Origin: Actinopolyspora erythraea
GTDB taxonomy: Bacteria; Actinomycetota; Actinomycetes; Mycobacteriales; Pseudonocardiaceae
Direction: 5' to 3'
Assembly: GCF_002263515.1 (NCBI RefSeq)
Contig: NZ_CP022752.1
Span: 4,154,001 to 4,218,000, forward strand
Length of the DNA stretch: 64,000 bases
Position 1 is the first letter of the stretch, and each line of letters starts with the position of its first letter. The notes beneath the pieces were generated by a model. It was not told the DNA's origin. It ran no database searches and saw only the letters and a list, made by a program, of their open reading frames with translations. A program made the position numbers and the translations under genes. This document shows, piece by piece, positions 43,674 through 52,977 of this stretch.

Positions 43674-46340
43674 TCACAGGAAGTCGCCGTAGATCCGCGC
43701 GAGCTCGTCCCTGGAATGTACTCCCAGTTTGCGATAGGCGTTCTGCAGATGCGACTCGACCGTACGAGTGGATATTCCCAGGAAACCGGCGACGTCCGCC
43801 GACGAGCACCCCGCGAGCACCCGACGCGCGATCTGCTTCTCCCGTTTGGTCAGCGGCACTTCGGCCGACCGGGCGGCAGTGAGCAGACTTCTGGCGCCCA
43901 CCGACTCCGCCAGTCCGGCACCGGAGTGCTCCACTCCCGCGGCGGCGACCGTACGACCACGAGCGCGGAACTCGCCGCCCGCCAACAGCAGAGCCTCCGC
44001 GGCCAGCAGACGCATCCCGTTCGCCTCCAATTCCTCGGAGATCCGCACCAGCCCATCCGGCTCCCCGGCTGCGATCGCTCGCGCGTACCGGATCCAGCTC
44101 GCCACGACCACGCCCTGCAGCTCGTCCTCGATCTCGGCCAGCACACGAGACGCGTCCTTCCCCCAGCCGAGTCGCGCCAAATCGAGCAGCGTGCGTGCTG
44201 CGCACAGCAACGCGCCCGAGTTCCTGGCCTCGACGACGCAGTCCCACAGTTCTCGCCGCCTCCGGCTCGGGTCGGTACCGCTCTCCATCCATGCCCTGGC
44301 ACTGGCGAGTTCGGGCACGAAGCACTCCCGCAGGGGCAGCTCCTCACCCTCGCTCAGTGCGCGTTCCGCCTGCTCCGACTCCCCGCACATGACAGCGACC
44401 TGAGCCAGATTTCCCAGGCAAGAACCGTGCACGGCGGGGCCGAGACTCGTCGGGCGACGCCGCATGATGCCCGCGGCCTCCAGCAGACACGACATGGCCG
44501 TCCGCAGATTCCCGGTGAGCATCTCCACTTCACCCCACGCCGTGGCCCACATCGCCTGCTCCGGAAGCCTGCGATTGCGCAGCGTCTCGTAGTAGCCGGA
44601 ACGAGCACGTCGACGGGCTTCGTGGAATTCTCCCGCATAGGCGAACGCGGTAACGGAAACGATCTGATCGAGATCGGACGGCGGACGCTGGTCCGGGCTG
44701 GAAACGCGTGTCAGGGAACCGACGGCGTCGATCGCCTCGTGCAACCGACCCGTCCAGGTCAACGCGCTGACCCTGGAGGCGGCCAGTGCCGGGAGCGAGG
44801 GAACGTCGACTTCCGCGAGCTCCGCGAGGAGCTCGTACATCCGTCCCGCGTTGGCCGCCATGCCCACACGCAGCGCCACCGCGTACTGATATCGCGAGTC
44901 CTCGGGCGGTAGCTGTGCGGTGATCTCGTTCACCAGCTCCCCGGCGGCTTTGGCACGGCCCGCGACCATGAACAGGTTGGCGGCCAGCCCCAACGTGAGG
45001 TCGGCACGCACGTTCGTGTCCGAGGTACGACATCTGGCCCGTCTGAAGTAACTCTCCGCCTCGTCCACGCGTCCCAACCACAGCCCGCACTCACCGGCGA
45101 TGGCCAGTGCCTCGGAAGTCGCGTCGGGCGAGTCCGCTCCCGCGAAGCGGCTGAGTTCCCAACCGATTCCGTAATCCCCTGCGGCCATCGCGGCGCGCGC
45201 GGCCCGCAGCACGAGCTCCGTATCGATCTGCTCACCGCACTCCTCACCGTCGCACAGCACGTGAACCAGTTCCGCGCTGGCGATGGGCGTATCGGCGAGC
45301 ATCGAACGGACGAGCGCGGAGTGCCGCCTGCGACGCTCCAGTCGAGGGGTGTGTTCGCGCAGCAGGACTCCGTAGAGGGGATGGGTGAGCCGGACCGAGT
45401 TACGCCCCTCCAACCGAACGACCCCCTCCGCCTCGGCCACGGACGGAACGGGGTGTTGCAATACCCTCTCCAACGCCGATAACGGCAGCGTGTCCCCCGC
45501 CATCGCCAACCACGTCGCCACTTCGAGGGCTTCCGGCGAAGCGTGGCGCAACCGAGCGGTCAACAGTTGCTGCAGCCGGTCCGACAACGGCAGGGCTTCG
45601 ATCAACTCCCAAAGACCGTCCTGGCTGCGAGCGATGGCGCCGACTTCCAACGCACCGCGCAGCAACTCCCGCATCCAGAGCAGGTTGCCCTCGGTCGCCT
45701 CCGCGATCGAGCGGACCAGAGCACCGTTCACCGGTCCTTCGAGGGCCTCGTGCAGATAAGTGGAGACCTCGGTGATCCGCAACGGGCGCAGGGAGACCAA
45801 CCGTCCGCCCAGATCCTTCCACAACGCGGTCACCGTGTCCGGACACTCCGCGTCGGCGTCCAGCGTCAGTACGACGAGCGCGTGGCCGCTTCCCCCGAGC
45901 GCGTGCAGCAACGTCGCCGACTCGGGGTCGAGCAGATGAGCGTCGTCGACGGCGACCACTTGACGGGTTCGCGAGGACTGCTCGGCGTACAACGCGACCA
46001 TGGTGCGAATCAGTTCGGTGGGTGCCGACCATCCCGAGACCTGTTGCGGCAGCATCCGTGCCACGGCGCCGAACGGGATGTTCCGCGCGGCGGAGGTGGC
46101 ACGGCATAGTTCCACCGACGCACCGAGCTCCTGCGACATTCGCAGGGTGGCGTCGAGCATCCGGGATCTGCCTGTGCCCCGGCAACCGGTGATCGCGATC
46201 ACCGAACACCGGGGATCGGTCAGCCCCTCGTGCACCTCGGCGAGTTCGGCTTCTCTGCCCACGAATGGTTCACGATCCAGCACAGTCGCATTTCTAGTCC
46301 ATTCGTGGTTACGGGCCAACCGGATCCCGGCGATGAACAC
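43674..46340 (-). CDS. LAL-type LuxR-family regulator with N-terminal ATPase domain
   Basis: This 888-aa regulator has an AAA/STAND ATPase module at the N-terminus (FVGREAELAEVHEGL, then the P-loop GCRGTGRS at about residues 52-59, where Arg replaces the usual Lys, then VVAVDDAHLLD as Walker B). A long helical TPR-like middle follows, and a LuxR HTH ends it (LTKREKQIARRVLAGCSSADVAGFLGISTRTVESHLQNAYRKLGV). Large LAL regulators commonly activate antibiotic clusters. The GTG at 46340 is the annotated start, with GGAAG upstream; a GTG about 20 codons inside is possible. It is read in the same direction as the adjacent KS operon, 191 bp downstream of it. Confidence 0.9.
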   Translation of the reverse strand: MFIAGIRLARNHEWTRNATVLDREPFVGREAELAEVHEGLTDPRCSVIAITGCRGTGRSRMLDATLRMSQELGASVELCRATSAARNIPFGAVARMLPQQVSGWSAPTELIRTMVALYAEQSSRTRQVVAVDDAHLLDPESATLLHALGGSGHALVVLTLDADAECPDTVTALWKDLGGRLVSLRPLRITEVSTYLHEALEGPVNGALVRSIAEATEGNLLWMRELLRGALEVGAIARSQDGLWELIEALPLSDRLQQLLTARLRHASPEALEVATWLAMAGDTLPLSALERVLQHPVPSVAEAEGVVRLEGRNSVRLTHPLYGVLLREHTPRLERRRRHSALVRSMLADTPIASAELVHVLCDGEECGEQIDTELVLRAARAAMAAGDYGIGWELSRFAGADSPDATSEALAIAGECGLWLGRVDEAESYFRRARCRTSDTNVRADLTLGLAANLFMVAGRAKAAGELVNEITAQLPPEDSRYQYAVALRVGMAANAGRMYELLAELAEVDVPSLPALAASRVSALTWTGRLHEAIDAVGSLTRVSSPDQRPPSDLDQIVSVTAFAYAGEFHEARRRARSGYYETLRNRRLPEQAMWATAWGEVEMLTGNLRTAMSCLLEAAGIMRRRPTSLGPAVHGSCLGNLAQVAVMCGESEQAERALSEGEELPLRECFVPELASARAWMESGTDPSRRRRELWDCVVEARNSGALLCAARTLLDLARLGWGKDASRVLAEIEDELQGVVVASWIRYARAIAAGEPDGLVRISEELEANGMRLLAAEALLLAGGEFRARGRTVAAAGVEHSGAGLAESVGARSLLTAARSAEVPLTKREKQIARRVLAGCSSADVAGFLGISTRTVESHLQNAYRKLGVHSRDELARIYGDFL

Positions 46341-46531
46341 GGACTTCCGGGACGATATCCGTGCGCCGTTCGCCCACGGGGTTCACGCTGTTAAACTCCG
46401 CCGTCGATCGTCCGACGACCGGTGCCCCGCATCGGAAGCCGGGCGCTCCCGAGCTCGCCGCGGGGCCGAGAATCCTGGAAGTACGGGAACCGGCAGCGCA
46501 CTCGCAACGCCGGACGCCGGGTACCGCCGTG

Positions 46532-47791
46532 TCACGGCTCTCCACCTTCCCAGCGCCGTAGCACCATCGCCGCGTTGCCACCGCCGAACCCCAGGGAATT
46601 CACCAGAATCGTGCGCGGATCGGCGGCACGGGAGTGGTTCGGCACGCAGTCCACCGGACAGTCCGGATCCGTGGTGCCGTGATTGACGGTGGGCGGCAGA
46701 AAGCCGTGCTCCAGCGCGAGAACCGCGGCGGTGCAACTGTGCGAGGCGGCGGCTCCCATGGTGTGACCGATCATCGACTTCGGCGCCGAGACCGGAGGTA
46801 TCCCGTCGAAGCCGAACACGCGACCGAAGGCCCTGGACTCCAGGGAGTCGTTGATGGGGGTTCCCGTTCCGTGCGCGAGGACCAGGTCGACTTCCGCCGG
46901 GGAGATCCCCGCATTGCGCACCGCGCCGGCCACACACGCGGTCACGCTGTCCTCGTCGGGTCTGGTGGGGTGCATCGCGTCGCAGTTGAGATGATACTCC
47001 AGCATCTCGGCCAACACCCGCGCCCCGCGGGCCGACGCCGATTCGAGCGATTCCAGTACCAGGACCGCCGCACCCTCACCGAAAACCACGCCGGCGCGAT
47101 CCCGGTCGAACGGTCTGCACAGATCCGGAGAGAGCGCTCCCATCCGGTAGAACGACGCGAACGTTCGGCGGCAGACGGACTCGGCCCCGCCACACAACGC
47201 GAAGTCGACGTCGCCTGCCCGAAGCGCGTCCAGTCCGTACCCGAGGGTGTAGTTGCCCGCGGCGCACACGGTGGGCATCGTGGCCACTTCGACATCGGAC
47301 AGTCCCAGTTCACGCGCCACCGCCGTGGACAACCGGGCCGGCCGAATCCGCCCCGCTCTGGTCGACTCCGCACCGTCGGACGAGCCGTACCCGGAGAACG
47401 ATGCCGCCAACTCGTCCAGATCGAGCGACTCACCATCCGTGGTTCCCACCGCGACCAGCCCGGATCCCGTCGGCCCCTCGGGAAGTCCCGCGTCCGTCGC
47501 GGCCATTCTGGCAGCGGCCGCCGAGAACCGACCTACCCTGCCGAACTCCTCGGCACGGACGGTACGCAGCACCTCCGCGGGGTCGAAGTCGGTGACCTCA
47601 CAGCCGTTCCCGTGCCGGAATCCCGTGGTGTCGAACAGCGATATCGGCCCGGTACCGCACCTGCCCTCGCGCAGTCCAGCCAGATACGCCTCACGACCGC
47701 TGCCGATGCTCGATACAACTCCCAGACCGGTGACCACGACGCGCCGCGTCGAGTTCGCACGGTCCAGCGGGACGGGCGTGGACGTGGTCAT
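46532..47791 (-). CDS. Beta-ketoacyl-ACP synthase (KS), FabF-like, active triad
   Basis: This 419-aa condensing enzyme has nucleophile Cys176 in MPTVCAAGNYTLG, His307 in LAHGTGTP and His343 in IGHTMGAAAS, so it should be catalytically active. FGGGNAAMVLR at the C-terminus is typical. It overlaps the CLF-like gene upstream by 4 bp (ATGA) and is the last gene of the operon that begins with the KS at 55974. It is more like the KS in the other two pairs than like housekeeping FabF, as judged from the NCDAMHP and NHGTTDPDCPVDCVPN phrases that recur in them. It probably elongates the polyene chain on the cluster ACP. Confidence 0.9.
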   Translation of the reverse strand: MTTSTPVPLDRANSTRRVVVTGLGVVSSIGSGREAYLAGLREGRCGTGPISLFDTTGFRHGNGCEVTDFDPAEVLRTVRAEEFGRVGRFSAAAARMAATDAGLPEGPTGSGLVAVGTTDGESLDLDELAASFSGYGSSDGAESTRAGRIRPARLSTAVARELGLSDVEVATMPTVCAAGNYTLGYGLDALRAGDVDFALCGGAESVCRRTFASFYRMGALSPDLCRPFDRDRAGVVFGEGAAVLVLESLESASARGARVLAEMLEYHLNCDAMHPTRPDEDSVTACVAGAVRNAGISPAEVDLVLAHGTGTPINDSLESRAFGRVFGFDGIPPVSAPKSMIGHTMGAAASHSCTAAVLALEHGFLPPTVNHGTTDPDCPVDCVPNHSRAADPRTILVNSLGFGGGNAAMVLRRWEGGEP

Positions 47792-48921
47792 CTTCCCTCT
47801 CCCTTCACGTGGGGGTGGCCGGAGGTCCGACCGTTCGACAGCCGCAGCAGGGTGGCCGCTGCCGTACCGCAGGGGTCGACCGCGCAGATCACCGCGGTTT
47901 TCTCCCGCACCGCCGTTTCCCGTTCGGCGGAGACGAGTGCGGCCAGGATCGCGAAGACGCTCGACACCGAGTCGAGTTCACCGAAGCGGTCCACGCTCGG
48001 CACTCGGGCCAGCGCGCCGTCGCCGAACACTCCTCGCAGTGCCCGGGTCTCCAGGAGCCCGAGGGAACGCGACGCACCGCTGCCCACCGCGGCCCACACC
48101 TCCGCCGGTTCGGTACGGGAACGAGCGAGCAGCGCGTGCACGCACTCGGTCAGCGCGGTCCCGATCTCATCCGGCAATCGCGTTCTGGTCTCCGTCGCCA
48201 CCACTTCGGCTCGTCCCGCCTCCTCGGCCGGAGCTACCGTCGAGTCGGGACGATCCAGCACCAGTAGCCCGCAGCCCTCGCCCGGAGGCACCACAGCATC
48301 CGTGTCACGCCGGGACAACCACACCCTGGCCGGCGAGCACTCCTCGGCGGCACCGACGAGGACGCGCTCGGCCCTACCCGCCCCGAGCAACCGACTCGCC
48401 TGGGCGAGCGCGAGCAGCCCGGCCACCCGGCCACCGGCGACGGTCGTGTTGGGACCGGTGAGACCGTGGCGAATGGCGCACTCCGCGGCGGCACGGTTCA
48501 TGATCGCGTTCGGCAGCAGCGCCGGATCGACCTCGTGGGGCCTACGCCCGGTGACCCCCTGGCGGGTGAAATCCATCGCACTCTGCGAGCTGCCTGCCGT
48601 GGTGCCCAGTACCAGGCCGACCCCATCGGTCTCGGCCATCCCGGCATCGCCACCCAGCAGTCGACTCACGGTGGCGGCCGCCAGCCCGGTCAGTCGATCA
48701 AGCGAGCGAGTGCCCTTGCGTCCCAACAACGTGGGAATGTCGAATCCGGGAACGAGATGAGCTCGACCGTAGGAGTCCAACGGCCACTCCCACTCGATAC
48801 TCGTGGGACCACCGGTAGCGGCGCGCAGGCCGTCGACGAAAGCCGCACGGCCGATTCCCCCGGGCGACAGGGCTGACCAGGCGCTGATAAAAGGACGTCC
48901 ACCGGACGCGGCGGGGGTCAT
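47788..48921 (-). CDS. Ketosynthase-like protein without active Cys (CLF-like)
   Basis: This 377-aa KS-fold protein keeps the PNAIMNRAAAECAIRHGLTGPNTT segment, but the expected Cys in the nucleophile elbow is Arg (about residue 165, AGGRVAGLLALAQ), and the His motifs AHGTGT and GHxxGA are absent. It is therefore a chain-length-factor-like partner, not a free-standing synthase. It is sandwiched between two active KS genes with ATGA overlaps on both sides, so it most likely forms a heterodimer with the KS at 48918-50159. The start at 48921 was chosen because the upstream frame is antisense-like nonsense inside the preceding KS gene. Confidence 0.85.
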   Translation of the reverse strand: MTPAASGGRPFISAWSALSPGGIGRAAFVDGLRAATGGPTSIEWEWPLDSYGRAHLVPGFDIPTLLGRKGTRSLDRLTGLAAATVSRLLGGDAGMAETDGVGLVLGTTAGSSQSAMDFTRQGVTGRRPHEVDPALLPNAIMNRAAAECAIRHGLTGPNTTVAGGRVAGLLALAQASRLLGAGRAERVLVGAAEECSPARVWLSRRDTDAVVPPGEGCGLLVLDRPDSTVAPAEEAGRAEVVATETRTRLPDEIGTALTECVHALLARSRTEPAEVWAAVGSGASRSLGLLETRALRGVFGDGALARVPSVDRFGELDSVSSVFAILAALVSAERETAVREKTAVICAVDPCGTAAATLLRLSNGRTSGHPHVKGEGR

Positions 48922-50159
48922 CGTGTCCTCCCGTCGTGTTCTCCGAAGATCACGACGGCGTTGCTGCCGCCAAAGGCCAGCCCGTTGCTCTGCACGATCC
49001 GTAGATCGGCTTCCACCGCACGGTTGGGTACGCAGTCGATCGGGCACTCCGGGTCGAGCTCCCGGTGGTTGATGGTGGGCGGGGCGAACCCGTGGGTGAT
49101 CGCGGAGACACACGCTATCGCCGCCAGCGCACTCGCCGCACCCATGGCGTGCCCCAGCATCGACTTCACCGAAACGGTCGGTGGCGGTGCCTCGCCGTAC
49201 ACGTCGAGCACCGCTCCCGCCTCGGTGACGTCGTTGCGACCGGTTCCGGTGCCGTGCGCCGAGATGAGATCGACGTCCCGAGGAGAGACCCCCGCGTCCC
49301 GCAGGGCCGTACGAGTGCAGGAGGCGACGCTCGCCCGGTCGGGTGCGACGGGATGCAGGGCGTCGCAGTTGAGCCCGTAACCGAGCACCTCGGCGTGGAT
49401 GGGAGCACCGCGCGCCAGTGCGGCACGCCTGCTCTCCAGCAGGAGCATCCCCGCCCCTTCCGAGAGGAGGATGCCCGCCCTGTTGCTGTCGAACGGGCGG
49501 CACGCGTCGGGTGCCAGTAGTCCCAGCCGCGAGAATCCGCTGAACAGTTTGCGACTCATGGCATCGGCTCCCCCGCAGAGCGCGAACTCGGCAACGCCGG
49601 AGCGAACCGCGTCGACGCCCTCACCGATGGCGTGATTACCAGCCGCACACGCCGTGCCCAGCACGGACGGGAGCGCCGAGGGCAGGTCCAACTCCTGCGA
49701 GATCGAAGTGGCGAGGTTGTGCGGGAGAACCGTCCCGGTCGGCAGTGGATCGCGAGCTCCCCCACCGGGCAGCGCCTCGGTTTCCACGAGACGCTCGAGC
49801 TGCGGCCCGCCACCGTTGGTGGTACCTACCGAGATCACCCCATCACCACGGAGCGCGTCCTCCGACGGCCGCGCATCGCGCACAGCCATCCGAGCAGCGG
49901 CCACCGCGAAACGCGCCGCTCGGCCGAGTCGTTCGACAGGTAGGCGCCGAATCCATCGCTCGGGCCGGAAACCGTTCACCTCGCAGCCGACCGGATGATC
50001 GAAACCGGTGGTGTCGAAGCCGGTGATCGGGGCGGCACCGGTACGTCCGGCTCGTAACGCCGCGACGTAGTCGGCCAACTCGGTGGCGATGGGAGACACC
50101 ACTCCCATACCTGTCACCACGACCCGCTCACCGGTGTCGTCACGAGCCGGAAAAGTCAT
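48918..50159 (-). CDS. Beta-ketoacyl-ACP synthase (KS), FabF-like, active triad
   Basis: This 413-aa condensing enzyme has nucleophile Cys171 in LGTACAAGNHAIG, with His302 (SAHGTGT) and His337 (LGHAMGAAS), so the triad is complete. The ATG at 50159 begins MTFPARDDTGERVVVTGMG, the normal KS N-terminus. Its stop overlaps the start of the CLF-like gene at 48921. The NCDALHP and NHRELDPECPIDCVPN segments are close to those of the KS at 46532, suggesting duplication of an ancestral KS. Together with the CLF-like protein it should catalyse decarboxylative malonyl extension in the reducing type II PKS. Confidence 0.9.
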   Translation of the reverse strand: MTFPARDDTGERVVVTGMGVVSPIATELADYVAALRAGRTGAAPITGFDTTGFDHPVGCEVNGFRPERWIRRLPVERLGRAARFAVAAARMAVRDARPSEDALRGDGVISVGTTNGGGPQLERLVETEALPGGGARDPLPTGTVLPHNLATSISQELDLPSALPSVLGTACAAGNHAIGEGVDAVRSGVAEFALCGGADAMSRKLFSGFSRLGLLAPDACRPFDSNRAGILLSEGAGMLLLESRRAALARGAPIHAEVLGYGLNCDALHPVAPDRASVASCTRTALRDAGVSPRDVDLISAHGTGTGRNDVTEAGAVLDVYGEAPPPTVSVKSMLGHAMGAASALAAIACVSAITHGFAPPTINHRELDPECPIDCVPNRAVEADLRIVQSNGLAFGGSNAVVIFGEHDGRTR

Positions 50160-50359
50160 CACAACTCCAGTCGCCGATCGGAGTGCCGCCGGTCCACTCC
50201 GAACCGAGTGATCGCGCACGGACCTGGTCCGTACGTCGGGGTCGGCACGAAGTCTAGGTACGCACTCCGTCCCACGACTCCGGAATTGCCGGTACCTGCA
50301 ACGGGTACCGGACCCGCCTCGGGAGGTGTGGAAAGCGATCCGACGGGACGAGTCACCCG

Positions 50360-50992
50360 TTAGCCATCCCCCAACATCGCGGCGAAGCTCCGTAGCCATT
50401 CCACACCCCAGAACTTCTCTCTACCGACGACGAAGAAGGGGGTGCCGAACACGCCGTCGCGTTCCGCCCGTTCGAGAACACTCCCGGCCCGTTCGTTCAG
50501 GAGGGCATCGTCGGAAACGGCACGTCGCACCTCCGAACCGAAGCCGAACTCCTCGGCGATACCGCTTATCTCCTCCGTGGCGCACACATCGCGGCCACAC
50601 TCCCATCGGGCCCGGTAGACCGCGCCGGCGAACTCCACACCACGACCGTGCCGTTCGGCGACGAGATAGGCCAGGTGGGGGACCTCCCAGCGCCCCGATT
50701 CCTCGGTCGGCCGGATCATCGTCAAACCACGCTTTTGAGCGATCCGACTCACGTCCTGCCACACATAGCGCTCCTTGGCGGCCGACATCTCACCCGCGGG
50801 CAGCTCGACTCGCCGTCCGCATCGCCGCGCGGACTCCGCGGCGTCCCACACCGGCAACCACTCGATCGCTCGGAACCGTTCCGGGAAGGATTCGCTCAGC
50901 TCCTCGAACGCGAACCGGCAGTACGGGTTGTGGAACGAGAAATACCAGCGAGCTCGGTTGCCGTTCGTGTTCACGTTCTCCTCGCAGTTCAC
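50360..50992 (-). CDS. DsbA/2-hydroxychromene-2-carboxylate isomerase-like protein (copy 1)
   Basis: This 210-aa thioredoxin-fold protein resembles the kappa-class GST / HCCA isomerase family: WYFSFHNPYCRFAFEE at the N-terminus, helical insert with VPHLAYLVAERHGRGVEFAGAVYRARWECGRD, and FGTPFFVVGREKFWGVEWL near the C-terminus. There is no CxxC, so it is not a disulfide oxidoreductase. A paralogue is encoded at 56780-57481. Related proteins occur in cinnamoyl-lipopeptide type II PKS clusters, where double-bond isomerisation has been proposed; the same role here is inference. Its GTG start overlaps the dehydratase stop. Confidence 0.75.
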   Translation of the reverse strand: MNCEENVNTNGNRARWYFSFHNPYCRFAFEELSESFPERFRAIEWLPVWDAAESARRCGRRVELPAGEMSAAKERYVWQDVSRIAQKRGLTMIRPTEESGRWEVPHLAYLVAERHGRGVEFAGAVYRARWECGRDVCATEEISGIAEEFGFGSEVRRAVSDDALLNERAGSVLERAERDGVFGTPFFVVGREKFWGVEWLRSFAAMLGDG

Positions 50993-51465
50993 ATTCCGGC
51001 CGGTCGGCCGAGCACCCCTTCCGAGGGGCGCAGGGCAAGCACGGCGCGTTCCAACTCGAACACTCGGTTGCCGCTCACTTCGGTGTGTCCTTCGAACAAC
51101 AACGTGTCGCCCGCTTCGCGGGAGAGCGAGACGTGATGCTCCAGCACGTCGCCGGGATGGACGTCGCCGTGGAACTCCGCTCCGGCCATGGAGCCGAACA
51201 ACAACACTTTGTCACCGAATCCTCCGGCTCGTTCACCACCGAGCGCGGCGAGCAGCGCGGCCGACTGCCCCCAGGACTCGACGAGCAACGAGGCGGGGTA
51301 CCTCGGGTCCGTGTCGTCCGCGACATCGGCGTAGCAAGGCTCGTTGACCGTGACCGCCTTGCGCGCCACGAGCCTCTCGCCCGGTACCGCCTCGACGACC
51401 CGGTCGACGAGCAGCATCGGATAGCGGTGCGGCAGCAGGGCACGGATCCGTTGGACGGACAGCAC
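50989..51465 (-). CDS. FabZ-like hotdog 3-hydroxyacyl-ACP dehydratase
   Basis: This 158-aa single-hotdog protein carries the catalytic His region PHRYPMLLVDRV (His13) and the acidic residue in LLVESWGQSAALL (Glu63), which align with the His/Glu pair of FabZ. The usual GHFPG loop is replaced by DDTDPRYPAS. It probably removes water from beta-hydroxyacyl intermediates to form the polyene double bonds. The start GTG at 51465 has GGAGGA six bases before it, located inside the end of the upstream dehydratase gene. The neighbouring hotdog protein at 51468 has the loop this one lacks, so the two may form a heterodimer. Confidence 0.82.
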   Translation of the reverse strand: MLSVQRIRALLPHRYPMLLVDRVVEAVPGERLVARKAVTVNEPCYADVADDTDPRYPASLLVESWGQSAALLAALGGERAGGFGDKVLLFGSMAGAEFHGDVHPGDVLEHHVSLSREAGDTLLFEGHTEVSGNRVFELERAVLALRPSEGVLGRPAGM

Positions 51466-51467
51466 GA

Positions 51468-51869
51468 CTACTCCTCCCGGTACGACAACCGCATGTTGGC
51501 CACGGCGAGCTCGGCACGGTGGACCGAGGCGGATACCGACCAGGGCTCTTCCCGTCCGGTCGGTTCGGTCCAACGCAGCTCGATCGTCAGGTGATCACCC
51601 GGGTACACCGCGGCGCCGAACTTGACGCTGCGCACTCCGTTCAGCCTTACGCCCCGTCCCGGCGGCCCCGCCCGTACCGCCGTCCGGTGCACGAGGTCGA
51701 GAACGCACACCCCGGGGAAGACGGGGAAACCGGGGTAGTGGCCGGCGAAGACCGGTTCCTCGGGCGCAACATCGACCTCCGCGCGTACCGGGTGGCCGAG
51801 CTCCGCGGGCTCGTCCAACCGCACCGGTGCCGTTACGGGCGAGACCGAGGTCCGGATCGTGCTGTTCAC
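51468..51869 (-). CDS. FabA/FabZ-like small hotdog protein (dehydratase partner)
   Basis: This is a 133-aa single-hotdog protein. FAGHYPGFPVFPGVCVLDLVH matches the GHFPGxPVxPG loop and central helix of FabZ, but the catalytic Glu position is Asp (residue 58), and the N-terminal HRxPxLLVD motif is missing. It ends immediately before the FabZ-like gene, whose GTG start follows within 3 bp. The complementary motifs suggest that the two chains share an active site, as described for the ApeI/ApeP dehydratase of aryl polyene synthesis. Alternatively it is a stand-alone dehydratase with Asp as base. The start is GTG 51869. Confidence 0.72.
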   Translation of the reverse strand: MNSTIRTSVSPVTAPVRLDEPAELGHPVRAEVDVAPEEPVFAGHYPGFPVFPGVCVLDLVHRTAVRAGPPGRGVRLNGVRSVKFGAAVYPGDHLTIELRWTEPTGREEPWSVSASVHRAELAVANMRLSYREE

Positions 51870-51912
51870 CGTGAGCTCCCGAGGACGGTGTGCGGCTCCG
51901 TGGTTCCCGGGA

Positions 51913-52977
51913 TCACCGGTTTTCTCCGGACAGGGCGCGCAATGTCGGTTCGTCGAAGGTGACCAGCTCCCACGTTCCGTCGGACCGCTGGGTCATGTAG
52001 CCGTGCGTGATTCGCCCGGTGGCGGTGGGCACCAGCCGCCCGTCACGAACCACGTAACAGTCCATCCGCGAGGTGTAGAGCAGGCTCTTGAACACCTCCT
52101 CCACGGTGTAGACGGTGTAGAGGTCCTCTTCCATCCGCACTTCGTCCAGCAGGTCGAGCCGCGAGTGGGTCACCACCGGAATCCAGTGCCGTTCGTCCAA
52201 CACGCGTTTGACGTCGAGTCCCCGATCCGCGAGGAACAGATCGACGACTTCCTCGAGCAGCCGCAGGAAACCGGACACCGGCATCCGATCACCGAAGTGG
52301 CAGTAGAAGTAGGGCACTCGCCACTTCCACCCGAACGCGTTGTTCTCACCGATCAACTCGTTCAGCACGGGATCCCTCCGGGAGTCCCGGCCCACCGTGG
52401 TGCCGCGTCCCGATCCGAGATCCGGACGCGACGCCGGGTCCACGGTGAGTTCGACCGGCTCGGCCGTGCCCAGTCGCTCGGTCACGAACCGCTCGAGCCC
52501 GGCCGGCACGGTTGACCGCGCGTCGACACCGGGCTCCACCCGCAGCAGCACTTCGAGTGTGCTCCTGGCATTGGTGACGGACCGCCCCGCACGGGAGACC
52601 GTGGAGGTGACGTCGAACCGCATTCGCGTGTCGTCCGGAGTGTGCACCGGCTTGACGAACAGTGTGGCCAGATCGTCCACGTGCAGGTTCTTCGGCAACC
52701 GAGTGTCGATGTGGACGACGTCCAACCCGAGCCCGAACTCGTCGTAGAGCATCCCCGGAGCCAGGCCGGCGGAGCGGAAGTGCTCCAACACCGCGGCCTC
52801 CGCCAGATAGTTGATGTGTCGGAAACCGAGCGAGGTACTGACGGTGCACCCCTCGTAGCCGGGACGCGATCGGGTACTGCCGCTGGTCTCCAGCAGTGTC
52901 CGGACGGCTTCGTCCCATCGCTCCTCGAAGTCGTGCTCGGTGGTTTCCGGTGTACTCGAAGTCGGTACGGCGGTCAT
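51913..52977 (-). CDS. Double-hotdog thioesterase/dehydratase-like protein
   Basis: This 354-aa protein has two hotdog-like halves: residues about 45-160 (SLGFRHINYLAEAAVLEHFRSAG, then GLGLDVVHIDTRLPKNLHVDDLATLFVKP) and about 205-350 (NELIGENNAFGWKWRVPYFYCHFGDRMPVSGFLRLLEEVVDLFLADRG, then LYTVYTVEEVFKSLLYTSRMDCYVVRDGRL). The first half resembles 4-hydroxybenzoyl-CoA thioesterases. It may hydrolyse an acyl thioester or act as a dehydratase; the residues do not decide this. Its ATG at 52977 overlaps the stop of the alpha/beta hydrolase gene, so both act in the same step or transcript. The long upstream frame is rejected as antisense read-through. Confidence 0.65.
   Translation of the reverse strand: MTAVPTSSTPETTEHDFEERWDEAVRTLLETSGSTRSRPGYEGCTVSTSLGFRHINYLAEAAVLEHFRSAGLAPGMLYDEFGLGLDVVHIDTRLPKNLHVDDLATLFVKPVHTPDDTRMRFDVTSTVSRAGRSVTNARSTLEVLLRVEPGVDARSTVPAGLERFVTERLGTAEPVELTVDPASRPDLGSGRGTTVGRDSRRDPVLNELIGENNAFGWKWRVPYFYCHFGDRMPVSGFLRLLEEVVDLFLADRGLDVKRVLDERHWIPVVTHSRLDLLDEVRMEEDLYTVYTVEEVFKSLLYTSRMDCYVVRDGRLVPTATGRITHGYMTQRSDGTWELVTFDEPTLRALSGENR

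Noticed and set aside
43216..43692. A 158-codon plus-strand frame across the AT-rich spacer
   Set aside because: Basic, low-complexity sequence with no family resemblance; it spans a terminator and the ends of two regulators.
50360..50992. Annotation as a disulfide oxidoreductase (DsbA)
   Set aside because: No CxxC is present in either paralogue; the NPYC/SPYS tip and overall pattern fit the kappa-GST/HCCA isomerase branch better.
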